Assembly (NCBI GenBank): GCA_000721275.1
Contig: JOFO01000002.1
Span: forward strand, 1 to 64,000
From: Microtetraspora glauca
GTDB taxonomy: Bacteria; Actinomycetota; Actinomycetes; Streptomycetales; Streptomycetaceae
DNA length: 64,000 nt
Direction: 5' to 3'
Shown: piece after piece, positions 1 through 7,595 of the stretch
Layout: the number at the start of each line of letters is the position of its first letter
How positions within the stretch are numbered: position 1 is the first letter of the stretch
The notes under the pieces: model-generated
Databases searched by the model: none
What the model was told of the DNA's origin: nothing
The model's input: only the letters and a program-made list of their open reading frames with translations
Program-made: the position numbers and the translations under genes

Positions 1-217
1 GCTGCTCGAAGGACGTGCAGGTGGAGTTGTACCGGTCGGAGCAGCCGCCGGAGGACGACCAGGTGATGCCGGAGCTGCGGAACATCGAGGTCGCGGTGGA
101 GTGGCTGATCTTGGTGACGGCGTGGGCCTGGCCGCCCGAGGTGAGGGCGCCGAAGCCGGGGGCGAAGAGGGCGCCGAGGACGAGCGCCAGGGCGGTGAGG
201 ACGGAGCGGTACTTCAC
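1..217 (-). CDS. Secreted small protein, C-terminus outside the window
   Basis: The GTG at 217 is preceded by a strong ribosome site (GGAGG about 7 nt upstream). The 72 visible residues start with a signal peptide: KYR, a hydrophobic stretch to about residue 22, and a likely cleavage site after GGQAHA. The mature part begins VTKISHSTATSMFRSSGITW and continues with a Cys-containing stretch, GGCSDRYNSTCTSFEQ, where the window ends. The two close cysteines suggest a disulfide after export. I have seen this ITWSSSGGCSDR start in small exported Streptomyces proteins, but I cannot assign an activity from the N-terminus alone. The gene is transcribed leftward, divergently from yceI. Confidence 0.7.
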   Translation of the reverse strand, partial: MKYRSVLTALALVLGALFAPGFGALTSGGQAHAVTKISHSTATSMFRSSGITWSSSGGCSDRYNSTCTSFEQ

Positions 218-414
218 GGGGACTGCCTCCTGCTGATGGCCGTGACGGGATGGGTCAGGGGTGCAGGTGGTGCGGTCGTGCGGGTCGCGCACGGGGATGA
301 TGCCGCAGTTCTACGCGCGTCCGCCAGAGGGCGTCGCGGGGCGGTGGGCGGTCGGCCCGGGGCGGGGCGGGACACGGGGGGCGGGGCCGTCCGGGTGAAC
401 CTCGGCGTTAGATG

Positions 415-464
415 TTGAAAGTTGAACGGAATGGGGCTACAGTCATTCTCGTTGAAGCTTCAAC
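415..464 (+). promoter_or_regulatory. yceI promoter with palindromic operator
   Basis: A -35 like TTGAAA (415-420) and a -10 TACAGT (438-443) are 17 bp apart, putting the start site near 450. The perfect palindrome GTTGAAGCTTCAAC lies at 451-464, over the expected start site. A related element, TTGAAAGTTGAAC, overlaps the -35 (415-427). This arrangement suits a repressor, and a MarR-type protein would be my first guess. No such regulator is encoded next to it. The 218-414 stretch to the left shows no gene. Confidence 0.6.
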
Positions 465-505
465 AACACGGCTTCGACGCCACCCCCGACAAGGAGCACG
501 ACATC

Positions 506-1117
506 ATGGGTCTCTTCGGCCGCAAGAACACCGGGTCCGCCGCCACCACCGCCACCCTCCCCGTGGACCCCGCCCTCGCCGCCCTGACCGGCGACTACAC
601 CATCGACGCCGCCCACAGCACCATCGGCTTCACCGTCCGGCACGCCATGGTCACCAACGTCCGCGGCTCCTTCGGCGAGCACGAGGGCACCCTGAAGCTG
701 AACGGCAGCGACCCGTCCGCGTCCAGCGCCTCCATCGACGTCAAGATCGCCTCCGTCGACACCGGCATCGCCGACCGCGACAACCACCTGCGCGCCGCCG
801 ACTTCTTCGACGCCGAGCGGTTCCCGCTGATGACCTTCCGCTCCACCGAGGCGGCGCACCTCGGCGGCGACACGTACCGGATCACCGGCGACCTGACCAT
901 CAAGGACGTCACCAAGCCGCTCTCCATCGACCTGGAGTTCAACGGCACCGCCACCGACCCGTACGGCAACGAGCGCGTCGGCTTCGAGGGCTCCGCCGAG
1001 ATCCTGCGCTCCGAGTGGGGCCTGACCTGGAACGCGGCCCTGGAGACCGGCGGCGTCATGGTCAGCGACAAGGTGAAGCTGAACTTCGACATCTCCGCCA
1101 TCAAGAACGCCGCCTGA
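506..1117 (+). CDS. YceI family protein
   Basis: This is a 203-residue YceI-like lipocalin-fold protein. The ATG at 506 has AAGGAG 9 nt upstream; an in-frame upstream ATG at 422 lies inside the promoter and is rejected. The family signature is clear: GDYTIDAAHSTIGFTVRHAM near residue 30, FGEHEGTLKL, VDTGIADRDNHLRAADFFDAERFP in the middle, and GDLTIKDVTKPLSIDLE. There is no signal peptide; the first 20 residues (MGLFGRKN, then Ala/Thr-rich) look cytoplasmic. YceI proteins bind long isoprenoid or other amphipathic ligands and are often stress-induced. The palindromic operator upstream suggests a repressor-controlled response. Confidence 0.9.
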   Translation: MGLFGRKNTGSAATTATLPVDPALAALTGDYTIDAAHSTIGFTVRHAMVTNVRGSFGEHEGTLKLNGSDPSASSASIDVKIASVDTGIADRDNHLRAADFFDAERFPLMTFRSTEAAHLGGDTYRITGDLTIKDVTKPLSIDLEFNGTATDPYGNERVGFEGSAEILRSEWGLTWNAALETGGVMVSDKVKLNFDISAIKNAA

Positions 1118-1144
1118 GCCCCCTCCCCCCGGGCCCCGCGGCAC

Positions 1145-1186
1145 GAGCGCGCCCGCCCTCCGCGACCACGCGGACGGCGGGCGCTC
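1145..1186. terminator. Hairpin between convergent yceI and membrane-protein gene
   Basis: GAGCGCGCCCGCC pairs imperfectly with GGCGGGCGCTC around a short loop. It lies 28 nt after the yceI stop and 23 nt before the stop of the opposing gene, so it can serve both. No T-run is present, which is usual in this GC range. Confidence 0.6.
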
Positions 1187-1208
1187 GGCGTTCCCGGGGG
1201 CCGCCGGC

Positions 1209-2579
1209 TCAGAAGCCTCCGCCGCCGCCGAAGTCCCCGCCGCCCCCGAAGTCGCCGCCACCGCCGAAGTCCCCGCCGCCGAAGCCCCCGCCGGAGTCCC
1301 CGAAGTCGCTGCCGCCGAAGTCGCCGGAGGAGATGTCGCCGGTGCCGTCGCCGAAGTCGCCGCCGCCGTACTCCACCGCGTACGCCGGGGTGGCGAGGGC
1401 CGAGCCGAGCATCGTGCCGACGAGGAGCCCGGGGAGCAGGCCGCCGCCGAAGTAGCCGCCCGCCCAGGGGCCGTACGCGGGACCCGCCTCCCAGTAGGGG
1501 CGGCGGCCGGCGTCGGTCTCGACGGTGCGGGCGCGGGGGTCCTCGCCGTCGTCCAGGCGGGCCGCGTCGGCCGCGCAGACCGGGACCTCGCGGGCGGCCC
1601 CGCCGGCCGGACGCCAGGTGCGGTCGTCGGTGGACGGGCCGTGGCGGGGGTCGAAGAAGCACGGGGGCCGGCGCTCGGGCAGCGGACGGGAGGCCCGGCG
1701 GGCGTCGAGCACCGCCAGGGAGTAGCGCCCGTCCTCCAGGGCCTGGGTGACCCCCCGGACCTCGTGCGGCTGCCGCACCCCGCCCATCAGCGTCTTCGCC
1801 CGGTCGTACGAGTCGAGGGCCCGCTCGTAGTCGGCGCGCATCGCCTCGGTCGCGCCCGCCTCGGCGGGGTGGAAGTCGAGCCGTTCCAGCTCCTCGCCGA
1901 AGGCGGTGATGTCCTCGTCGACGACGACCCGGAGGCGTTCCAGGGCGGCCCGCTCCTCGGCCTCCCTGCGCTTGCGCCGGCCGCGGACCACCGCGTAGGC
2001 GGCGGTGCCGCCGACGGCGGCGACCGCGCCCAGGGTGACGAGGCCGGCGACCGGCACACCGGAGTCGCCGGCCGCGCCTCCGGGCCAGGCGGCGGGCGCG
2101 GAGCCGCGCATCGCGGGCAGGGCCTGGTCGGCGAAGGCGTTCAGTTCGGCGGCGGCGTCCGCGCCGGGGCCGTCGGCGACGGCCACCATGTTCGCGACGG
2201 CGGCCTGCGACAGGATCCGGGTGTCGGCCTTGGCCGCGAAGTCGTCGCCGAGCCGCACGGCGTAGACGCCCGGCAGACCGGTCTGCTCGCGCAGGTTCTC
2301 GATGAGCCCGTCCGGCGGGTACTGGGCGCCCTCCGGGAGGACGGCGACGAAGAGCGGCTTGTCCGCGTCCTCGATCCGCTCGGCCAGGGCGGCCGCGTCG
2401 GCCGCGGAGAGCTGCCCGGCGGCGCCCGGGTCGACGTAGACCGGCCCCTGTCTCAGCGCCTCGGCCACGTCCGGGACGCCGCCGGCCCTGGCGCCCGCGG
2501 ACGCGGGTGCCAGGGCCAGGAGCAGCAGGAGGATCAGCCCGGCGAGGGCCGGGCCCGCCGACAACGCCCTGGTCTTCAT
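1209..2579 (-). CDS. Membrane protein, TPM-like outer domain and Gly-rich tail
   Basis: A 456-residue protein with a signal peptide or first membrane segment at about 8-30. An outer domain (about 35-160, with VYVDPGAAGQLSAADAAALAERI) resembles the TPM fold. A membrane helix (about 172-195) is followed by RGRRKRR and a charged helical region (200-290). A conserved-looking pair of Cys motifs, PPCFFDPRHGPS and EVPVCAADA, could bind metal. A second hydrophobic stretch (GGGLLPGLLVGTMLGSALA, about 375-395) precedes a tail of GGDFGGG repeats. The function is unknown. It lies 52 nt downstream of cimA on the same strand. An AT-rich hexamer TAATTT (2586-2591) sits 6 nt before the ATG and no ribosome site is visible, so it may have its own leaderless transcript. 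Confidence 0.75.
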   Translation of the reverse strand: MKTRALSAGPALAGLILLLLLALAPASAGARAGGVPDVAEALRQGPVYVDPGAAGQLSAADAAALAERIEDADKPLFVAVLPEGAQYPPDGLIENLREQTGLPGVYAVRLGDDFAAKADTRILSQAAVANMVAVADGPGADAAAELNAFADQALPAMRGSAPAAWPGGAAGDSGVPVAGLVTLGAVAAVGGTAAYAVVRGRRKRREAEERAALERLRVVVDEDITAFGEELERLDFHPAEAGATEAMRADYERALDSYDRAKTLMGGVRQPHEVRGVTQALEDGRYSLAVLDARRASRPLPERRPPCFFDPRHGPSTDDRTWRPAGGAAREVPVCAADAARLDDGEDPRARTVETDAGRRPYWEAGPAYGPWAGGYFGGGLLPGLLVGTMLGSALATPAYAVEYGGGDFGDGTGDISSGDFGGSDFGDSGGGFGGGDFGGGGDFGGGGDFGGGGGF

Positions 2580-2631
2580 GGTTCGAAATTACCCGAACGG
2601 GATCGAACTAGACATACAGGGCGTATCTCGG

Positions 2632-4248
2632 TCACTCGGCGGGGTCGACCCCCGCCCGCAGCAGGCCGTAGGTGAAGGCGTCCTCCAGGGCCTGCCAGGA
2701 GGCGGCGATCACGTTCTCGCCGACGCCCACCGTGGCCCATTCGGCGTTGCCGTCGCTGGTGGTGATGAGGACCCGGGTGGTGGACTCGGTGCCGTGCCGG
2801 CCTTCGAGGATGCGGACCTTGTAGTCGACCAGCTCGAACTTGGCGAGCTGCGGGTAGATCCGCTCCAGGGCGACCCGCAGGGCGCGGTCGAGGGCGTTGA
2901 CCGGGCCGTTGCCCTCGGCGGTGGCGAGCATCCGCTCGCCCTTGGCCCACAGCTTGACCGTGGCCTCGTTGGCGTGGGTGCCGTCGGGGCGGTTCTCGGT
3001 GATCGCCCGCCACGACTCGGTGCGGAAGTAGCGGCGGGCCCGCCCCTCGGCCTCGGCGCGCAGCAGCAGCTCGAAGGAGGCGTCGGCGGCCTCGTACGTG
3101 TAGCCCTGGAGCTCGCGCTCCTTGACCCGCTCGACGACCCGGGCGACCAGCGCGCGGTCGCCGCCGAGGTCGACGCCCAGCTCCTTGCCCTTGAGCTCGA
3201 TGGAGGCGCGGCCTGCCATGTCGGAGACGAGCATCCGCATGGTGTTGCCGACCAGCTCGGGGTCGATGTGCTGGTAGAGGTCGGGGTCGACCTTGATGGC
3301 GGAGGCGTGCAGGCCGGCCTTGTGCGCGAACGCGGAGACGCCGACGTACGGCTGGTGGGTGGAGGGGGTGAGGTTGACGACCTCGGCGATGGCGTGCGAG
3401 ATGCGGGTCATCTCGGCGAGGGCGCCGTCGGGCAGCACCCGCTTGCCGTACTTGAGCTCCAGCGCGGCGACGACCGGGAAGAGGTTGGCGTTGCCGACCC
3501 GCTCGCCGTAGCCGTTGGCGGTGCACTGGACGTGGGTGGCGCCGGCGTCGACGGCGGCCAGGGTGTTGGCGACGGCGCAGCCGGTGTCGTCCTGGGCGTG
3601 GATGCCGAGCCGGGCGCCGGTGTCGGCGAGGACGGTGGCGACGACGGCCTGGATCTGGGCGGGGAGCATGCCGCCGTTGGTGTCGCAGAGGACGACGACG
3701 TCGGCGCCGGCCTCGTGCGCGGCGCGGACCACGGACTTGGCGTAGTCCGGGTTCGCCTTGTAGCCGTCGAAGAAGTGCTCGCAGTCGACGAAGACCCGGC
3801 GGCCCTGGGCGACCAGGTGGGAGACGGTGTCGCGGACCATCTCCAGGTTCTCGTCGAGGGTGGTCCGCAGGGCCAGTTCGACGTGCCGGTCGTGGGACTT
3901 GGCCACCAGAGTGATCACGGGGGCGCCGGAGTCGAGCAGCGCCTTGACCTGCGGGTCGTCGGCGGCGGTGCCGCCGGCCCTGCGGGTGGCGCCGAAGGCG
4001 ACGAGCTGCGCGTGCCGGAAGGTGATCTCCTGCCGGGCGCGGGCGAAGAACTCGGTGTCGCGCGGGTTGGCGCCGGGCCAGCCGCCCTCGATGAAGCCGA
4101 CGCCGAACTCGTCGAGGTGCCGGGCGATGGTCAGCTTGTCCGCGACGGTGAGGTTGATGCCCTCACGCTGCGCGCCGTCGCGCAGGGTGGTGTCGAAGAC
4201 GTGAAAGCTGTCGTCGGGGCGCGAGCCCCCGGCGTTCTCCGTGGTCAT
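2632..4248 (-). CDS. cimA: (R)-citramalate synthase
   Basis: A 538-residue member of the DRE-TIM metallolyase family. It condenses pyruvate with acetyl-CoA to citramalate, the threonine-independent entry into isoleucine synthesis. FDTTLRDGAQREG near residue 18 is the family signature, with HAQDDTG and GERVGNANL further on. The C-terminal 130 residues match the LeuA-type regulatory dimer domain, the expected site of isoleucine feedback. Homology alone hardly separates CimA from 2-isopropylmalate synthase; the long GINLTVADKLTIARHLDEFGVGFIEGGWPGANP region favours CimA. The ATG at 4248 has AGGAG 12 nt upstream; a GTG at 4296 is the alternative. A leader ORF and terminator-like hairpin lie upstream. 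Confidence 0.88.
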   Translation of the reverse strand: MTTENAGGSRPDDSFHVFDTTLRDGAQREGINLTVADKLTIARHLDEFGVGFIEGGWPGANPRDTEFFARARQEITFRHAQLVAFGATRRAGGTAADDPQVKALLDSGAPVITLVAKSHDRHVELALRTTLDENLEMVRDTVSHLVAQGRRVFVDCEHFFDGYKANPDYAKSVVRAAHEAGADVVVLCDTNGGMLPAQIQAVVATVLADTGARLGIHAQDDTGCAVANTLAAVDAGATHVQCTANGYGERVGNANLFPVVAALELKYGKRVLPDGALAEMTRISHAIAEVVNLTPSTHQPYVGVSAFAHKAGLHASAIKVDPDLYQHIDPELVGNTMRMLVSDMAGRASIELKGKELGVDLGGDRALVARVVERVKERELQGYTYEAADASFELLLRAEAEGRARRYFRTESWRAITENRPDGTHANEATVKLWAKGERMLATAEGNGPVNALDRALRVALERIYPQLAKFELVDYKVRILEGRHGTESTTRVLITTSDGNAEWATVGVGENVIAASWQALEDAFTYGLLRAGVDPAE

Positions 4249-4350
4249 GGCTGTGATGGCTCCTGTCGGATGTGGCTCCGGAAGGGATGGATCCACTTGC
4301 CCCCATTCTCACGCGCCGTCCGCTCCCGGCACGGGTGGGGCCGGAAAACG

Positions 4351-4376
4351 AAAAAACCCCTCGCGGGTGCGAGAGG
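4351..4376 (-). terminator. Candidate cimA attenuator terminator
   Basis: Read leftward, CCTCTCGC-ACCC-GCGAGGGG is followed by TTTTTT, a textbook intrinsic terminator that is rare in this GC-rich DNA. It lies about 100 nt upstream of the cimA start and 54 nt after the stop of a short leader ORF, the geometry of transcription attenuation. Upstream RNA can also pair GGCACG with CGTGCC, giving a possible competing structure. Confidence 0.75.
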
Positions 4377-4430
4377 TCTGCGCGCGGGTCTGGGGCACGG
4401 TGTCACCGGCCGCGGGGGTCGTGCCGCGGT

Positions 4431-4472
4431 TCAGTGGTCACTGCGGACCGGCGCGCTGCTGCCGATAATCAT
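4431..4472 (-). CDS. Candidate cimA leader peptide (MIIGSSAPVRSDH)
   Basis: A 13-codon ORF starts ATG ATT ATC, two consecutive Ile codons including ATT, which is very rare in Streptomyces. A GTG at 4487 would extend it to 18 codons (MLATTMIIGSSAPVRSDH), adding Leu and Thr. It ends 54 nt before the T-tailed hairpin upstream of cimA. Ile control of an isoleucine-pathway enzyme makes sense. No convincing ribosome site or promoter is visible, so translation is inferred. The rest of 4249-4530 shows no gene. Confidence 0.5.
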   Translation of the reverse strand: MIIGSSAPVRSDH

Positions 4473-4530
4473 CGTGGTAGCGAGCACGCCGGAAGTCTGC
4501 CACAGCCGGGGGTCCTGCCGGACGCCGGTC

Positions 4531-5850
4531 TCACGATACGGGCAGCCGGTCCCGCCGCTGCTCCGGCACGTCCTTGCCGACCCGGCCGAGGTCGATGTCG
4601 CGGGTCTCCCGCATGGTGAGGTACACGACCAGGGAGACGGCCGCGCAGCCGGCGACGTACCAGTAGTAGCCGGACTCGATGCCGGAGTCCTTGAACCAGA
4701 GGGCCACGTACTCGGCGGTGCCGCCGAAGAGGGCGTTGGCGACGGCGTAGGGCAGCGCGACGCCGAGGGACCGGATGCCGGTCGGGAAGAGCTCGGCCTT
4801 CACGCACGCGTTGATCGACGTGTAGCCGGTGATGACGAGCAGGGCGAGCAGCGAGAGCCCGAGGGCCGGCCAGAAGGAGCCCGCGTGCTTCAGCATCGTC
4901 ATGATCGGCACGGTGAGGAGCGTCGAGCCGACGGCGAAGGTGATGAGCAGCGGGCGGCGGCCGATCCGGTCGGAGAGCCGGCCGGCGAGCGGCTGGAGGC
5001 AGGCGAAGACGATGAGCGCGCAGAAGGAGACGAGGGTGGCGGTCTGCTTGGGCAGCCCGGCGGAGTTGGAGAGGTACTTGGTGAGGTAGGTGGTGTACGT
5101 GTAGTAGGCCACCGTGCCGCCCATGGTGAGCGCGACGACGAGGAACGCCTCGCGCTTGTGCGCCCACAGGGCCTTGAGGGTGCCCTTCTCGCCGTGCCCG
5201 ACGCCGTCGTCGGCGGTCTCCTCGTACACCTCGGTCTCCAGCATGTTGCGCCGCAGGTAGAAGACGACGGCGGCGCCGAGGGCGCCCACGATGAAGGGGA
5301 TGCGCCAGCCCCAGCTGTGCAGGGCCTCGGCGGACATGGTCCGCTGGAGGACGATCTGGAGGCCGAGGCCGAGGATCTGTCCGGCGGTCATGGAGACGTA
5401 CTGGAAGCTGGAGGCGAAGCCCCGGTGCCGGGGCGCGGACGCCTCGGTGAGGTAGGTGGCGCTGGCGGCGTACTCGCCGCCGACGGAGAGGCCCTGGAGG
5501 AGGCGGGCGACGAGGAGGACGGCGGCGCCGCCGTAGCCGGCGACCGCGTAGGTGGGGGCGACGGCGATGAGCAGCGCCGAGGCGGACATCAGGGTGACGG
5601 TGAGGGTGAGCGCCGCCTTGCGGCCCTTGCGGTCGCCGACCCGGCCGAGGAGCCAGCCGCCGACCGGGCGCATGAAGAAGCCGACGGCGAAGATGCCGGC
5701 GGTGTTCATGAGCTTGGCGGTGTCGTTCCCCTCGGGGAAGAACGCGCCCGCGAAGTAGGTGGCGAAGCTCGCGTACACGAACCAGTCGAACCACTCGACC
5801 ATGTTCCCGGCCGAACCGACCCAGATCTTCTTCCAGTGATCACGTCCCAT
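4531..5850 (-). CDS. MFS transporter, metabolite:H+ symporter (KgtP/ProP-like)
   Basis: A 439-residue, 12-helix permease of the MHS branch of the major facilitator superfamily. The branch signature is at the start (GSAGNMVEWFDWFVYASFATYFA). The loop between helices 2 and 3 reads FMRPVGGWLLGRVGDRKGRK, and RLLQGLSVGGEYAASATYL marks helix 4-5. Relatives carry alpha-ketoglutarate, proline/betaine, citrate or shikimate, and the substrate cannot be chosen from sequence. It lies 75 nt downstream of the TetR gene in the same direction, so it may belong to the agmatine deiminase-TetR transcript. No clear ribosome site precedes the ATG. Confidence 0.85.
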   Translation of the reverse strand: MGRDHWKKIWVGSAGNMVEWFDWFVYASFATYFAGAFFPEGNDTAKLMNTAGIFAVGFFMRPVGGWLLGRVGDRKGRKAALTLTVTLMSASALLIAVAPTYAVAGYGGAAVLLVARLLQGLSVGGEYAASATYLTEASAPRHRGFASSFQYVSMTAGQILGLGLQIVLQRTMSAEALHSWGWRIPFIVGALGAAVVFYLRRNMLETEVYEETADDGVGHGEKGTLKALWAHKREAFLVVALTMGGTVAYYTYTTYLTKYLSNSAGLPKQTATLVSFCALIVFACLQPLAGRLSDRIGRRPLLITFAVGSTLLTVPIMTMLKHAGSFWPALGLSLLALLVITGYTSINACVKAELFPTGIRSLGVALPYAVANALFGGTAEYVALWFKDSGIESGYYWYVAGCAAVSLVVYLTMRETRDIDLGRVGKDVPEQRRDRLPVS

Positions 5851-5925
5851 GGGCCGGAACCGTGCCGGACCGCGCCCCCGGCGGGCAAGGGTGCCGGGGG
5901 CAACGATCGGGAGTACTTGCGTGCG

Positions 5926-6555
5926 TTACGTTCGCGGGTTCAGGGTTTCGTCGAGGAACTCCCGGACCTGGGCGAGGACTTCGTCCCGGCCGGTGCCGGG
6001 GAGGCCGACCGCCACGTGGACGCTGTAGCCGTCGAGGAGGGCGCGCATCCGGGTGGCGAAGCGGTCCGGGTCCACGGGGCGGAACTCGCCGCGCGAGACG
6101 CCCTCGGCGAGGATCGCGACGAGGTCCCGGTGCCAGGCGCCTTCGATGGCGGCCTGCCGGGCGCGGGCGTCCTCGTCGGCGTTCTGCGACCGGTTCCAGA
6201 CCTCCAGCCAGAGCGTCCAGTGCGGGTCGCGCGGCCCGTCGGGCACGTACACCTCGACGTATCCGTCGAGCCGCTCGCGGGAGCTGCCGGGCCCGGAGAG
6301 CAGGGCGCCCCGCTCGGCGCCCAGCCGCCCCTCGCTCCACTCCAGGGTCTGGAGCAGCAGCTCGTCCTTGGTGCGGAAGTAGTAGAGGAGGTGGCCGCTG
6401 CTCATCCCGACCTGCCGTCCGAGCCCGGCCATGGTGAGCCCGTCGAGCCCCCGCTCGGCGACGGTGTCCATCGCCGCCGCGAACACCTCCTCGCGGGGCG
6501 GGGCGGCCTGGTTGCGGCGGCGGGGGGCGGGGGACGGGCTGCTGCTCTGACTCAC
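5926..6555 (-). CDS. TetR family regulator, BetI-like
   Basis: A 209-residue repressor-type protein. The N-terminal helix-turn-helix (about 20-68) reads REEVFAAAMDTVAERGLDGLTMAGLGRQVGMSSGHLLYYF, and the C-terminal half fits the BetI-like ligand domain (DPHWTLWLEVWNRSQN). The GTG start lies 9 nt after the agmatine deiminase stop, so the two are probably cotranscribed. Because it closes the urease-agmatine deiminase gene run, it is the best local candidate to bind the TTGAG-N5-CTCAA repeats in the urease/permease divergent promoter. That link is inference. Confidence 0.85.
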   Translation of the reverse strand: MSQSSSPSPAPRRRNQAAPPREEVFAAAMDTVAERGLDGLTMAGLGRQVGMSSGHLLYYFRTKDELLLQTLEWSEGRLGAERGALLSGPGSSRERLDGYVEVYVPDGPRDPHWTLWLEVWNRSQNADEDARARQAAIEGAWHRDLVAILAEGVSRGEFRPVDPDRFATRMRALLDGYSVHVAVGLPGTGRDEVLAQVREFLDETLNPRT

Positions 6556-6564
6556 TCGTACGTT

Positions 6565-7584
6565 CTACACCGCGGGCTGCTGCTGGGTGATGCAGTGGAT
6601 GCCGCCGCCCGCGGCGAAGATCGTCCGGGCGTCGACCAGGACGACCTCGCGGTCCGGGAAGAGGCGGCGGAAGATCTCGGCGGCCAGTTCGTCGTGCGGG
6701 TCGTCGAAGGCGCAGAGGATCACGGCGCCGTTGCACAGGTAGTGGTTGATGTAGGAGTAGTCGACCCAGTCGCCCTCCTCGTCCTTGAGGACGGTGGGGG
6801 CGGGGACCTCGATGACCTCCAGGGGGCGGCCCTGGGCGTCGGTCTGGGCGCGGAGGATGTCCACGTAGAGCCGGGAGCGGGCGTGGTCGGGGTGGGCGGG
6901 GTCCTGCTGGCTGTGGACGAGGACGGTGCCGGGGCGGGCGAAGGCGGCGACGATGTCGACGTGGCCCTGGGTGCCGTACAGGCCGTAGTCGCCGGCGAGG
7001 CCGTGCGGGAGCCAGATCGCCTTGCTGGTGCCGAGCTTGGCGTGGATCTCCCGCTCGACCTGCTCGCGGGTCCACCCGGGGTTGCGGCCGGCGCCGAGCT
7101 GGACGGTGTCGGTGAGGAGGACGGTGCCCTCGCCGTCGACGTGCAGGCCGCCGCCCTCGTTGACGAGTTCGCTGCTCAGTACGGGGACGCCCGCCGCGTC
7201 CGCGACGTGGCGGGCGATCTTGGAGTCGTGCTCCCAGCGGGCCCAGTCCTGGGCGCCCCAGCCGTTGAACACCCAGTCCACGGCGGCCAGGGAGGTGCCG
7301 TCGGTGACGAAGGTGGGGCCGATGTCGCGCATCCAGGCGTCGTCCAGCTCCCGCTCGACCAGCTCGACGTCCGCGCCGAGGAGCGCGCGGGCGCCCTCCG
7401 CGTCGCCGGGGGCGACGACCATGGTCACCGGCTCGAAGCGGCGCACGGCCCGGGCGACGGACGCCCACGCCTCGCGGGCCTCGGCCAGCTCCTCGTCGCT
7501 GGTGAAGGTGGGGTTGGGGCTGGGCCAGGCCATCCAGGTCCGCTCGTGCGGGGTCCACTCGGCGGGCATGCGGTACGAAGTCAT
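6565..7584 (-). CDS. aguA: Agmatine deiminase (PAD_porph family)
   Basis: A 339-residue protein that hydrolyses agmatine to N-carbamoylputrescine and ammonia. Visible motifs are DDAWMRDIGP (about 81-90), GGGLHVDGEG (about 144), GTQGHVDIV, and the C-terminal GGGIHCITQQQ with the catalytic Cys at about 331. The family also includes bacterial peptidylarginine deiminases, but the length and the terminal motif fit agmatine deiminase. The ATG at 7584 follows the ureC stop by 11 nt, so it is part of the urease operon. It would feed nitrogen release from polyamines alongside urea hydrolysis. Confidence 0.88.
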   Translation of the reverse strand: MTSYRMPAEWTPHERTWMAWPSPNPTFTSDEELAEAREAWASVARAVRRFEPVTMVVAPGDAEGARALLGADVELVERELDDAWMRDIGPTFVTDGTSLAAVDWVFNGWGAQDWARWEHDSKIARHVADAAGVPVLSSELVNEGGGLHVDGEGTVLLTDTVQLGAGRNPGWTREQVEREIHAKLGTSKAIWLPHGLAGDYGLYGTQGHVDIVAAFARPGTVLVHSQQDPAHPDHARSRLYVDILRAQTDAQGRPLEVIEVPAPTVLKDEEGDWVDYSYINHYLCNGAVILCAFDDPHDELAAEIFRRLFPDREVVLVDARTIFAAGGGIHCITQQQPAV

Positions 7585-7595
7585 GGAGGCGGGTC

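Noticed and set aside
1209..1330. Direct repeats at the end of the membrane-protein gene, as possible CRISPR or VNTR
   Set aside because: The units are codons for a Gly-Asp-Phe-Gly tail; there are no spacers.
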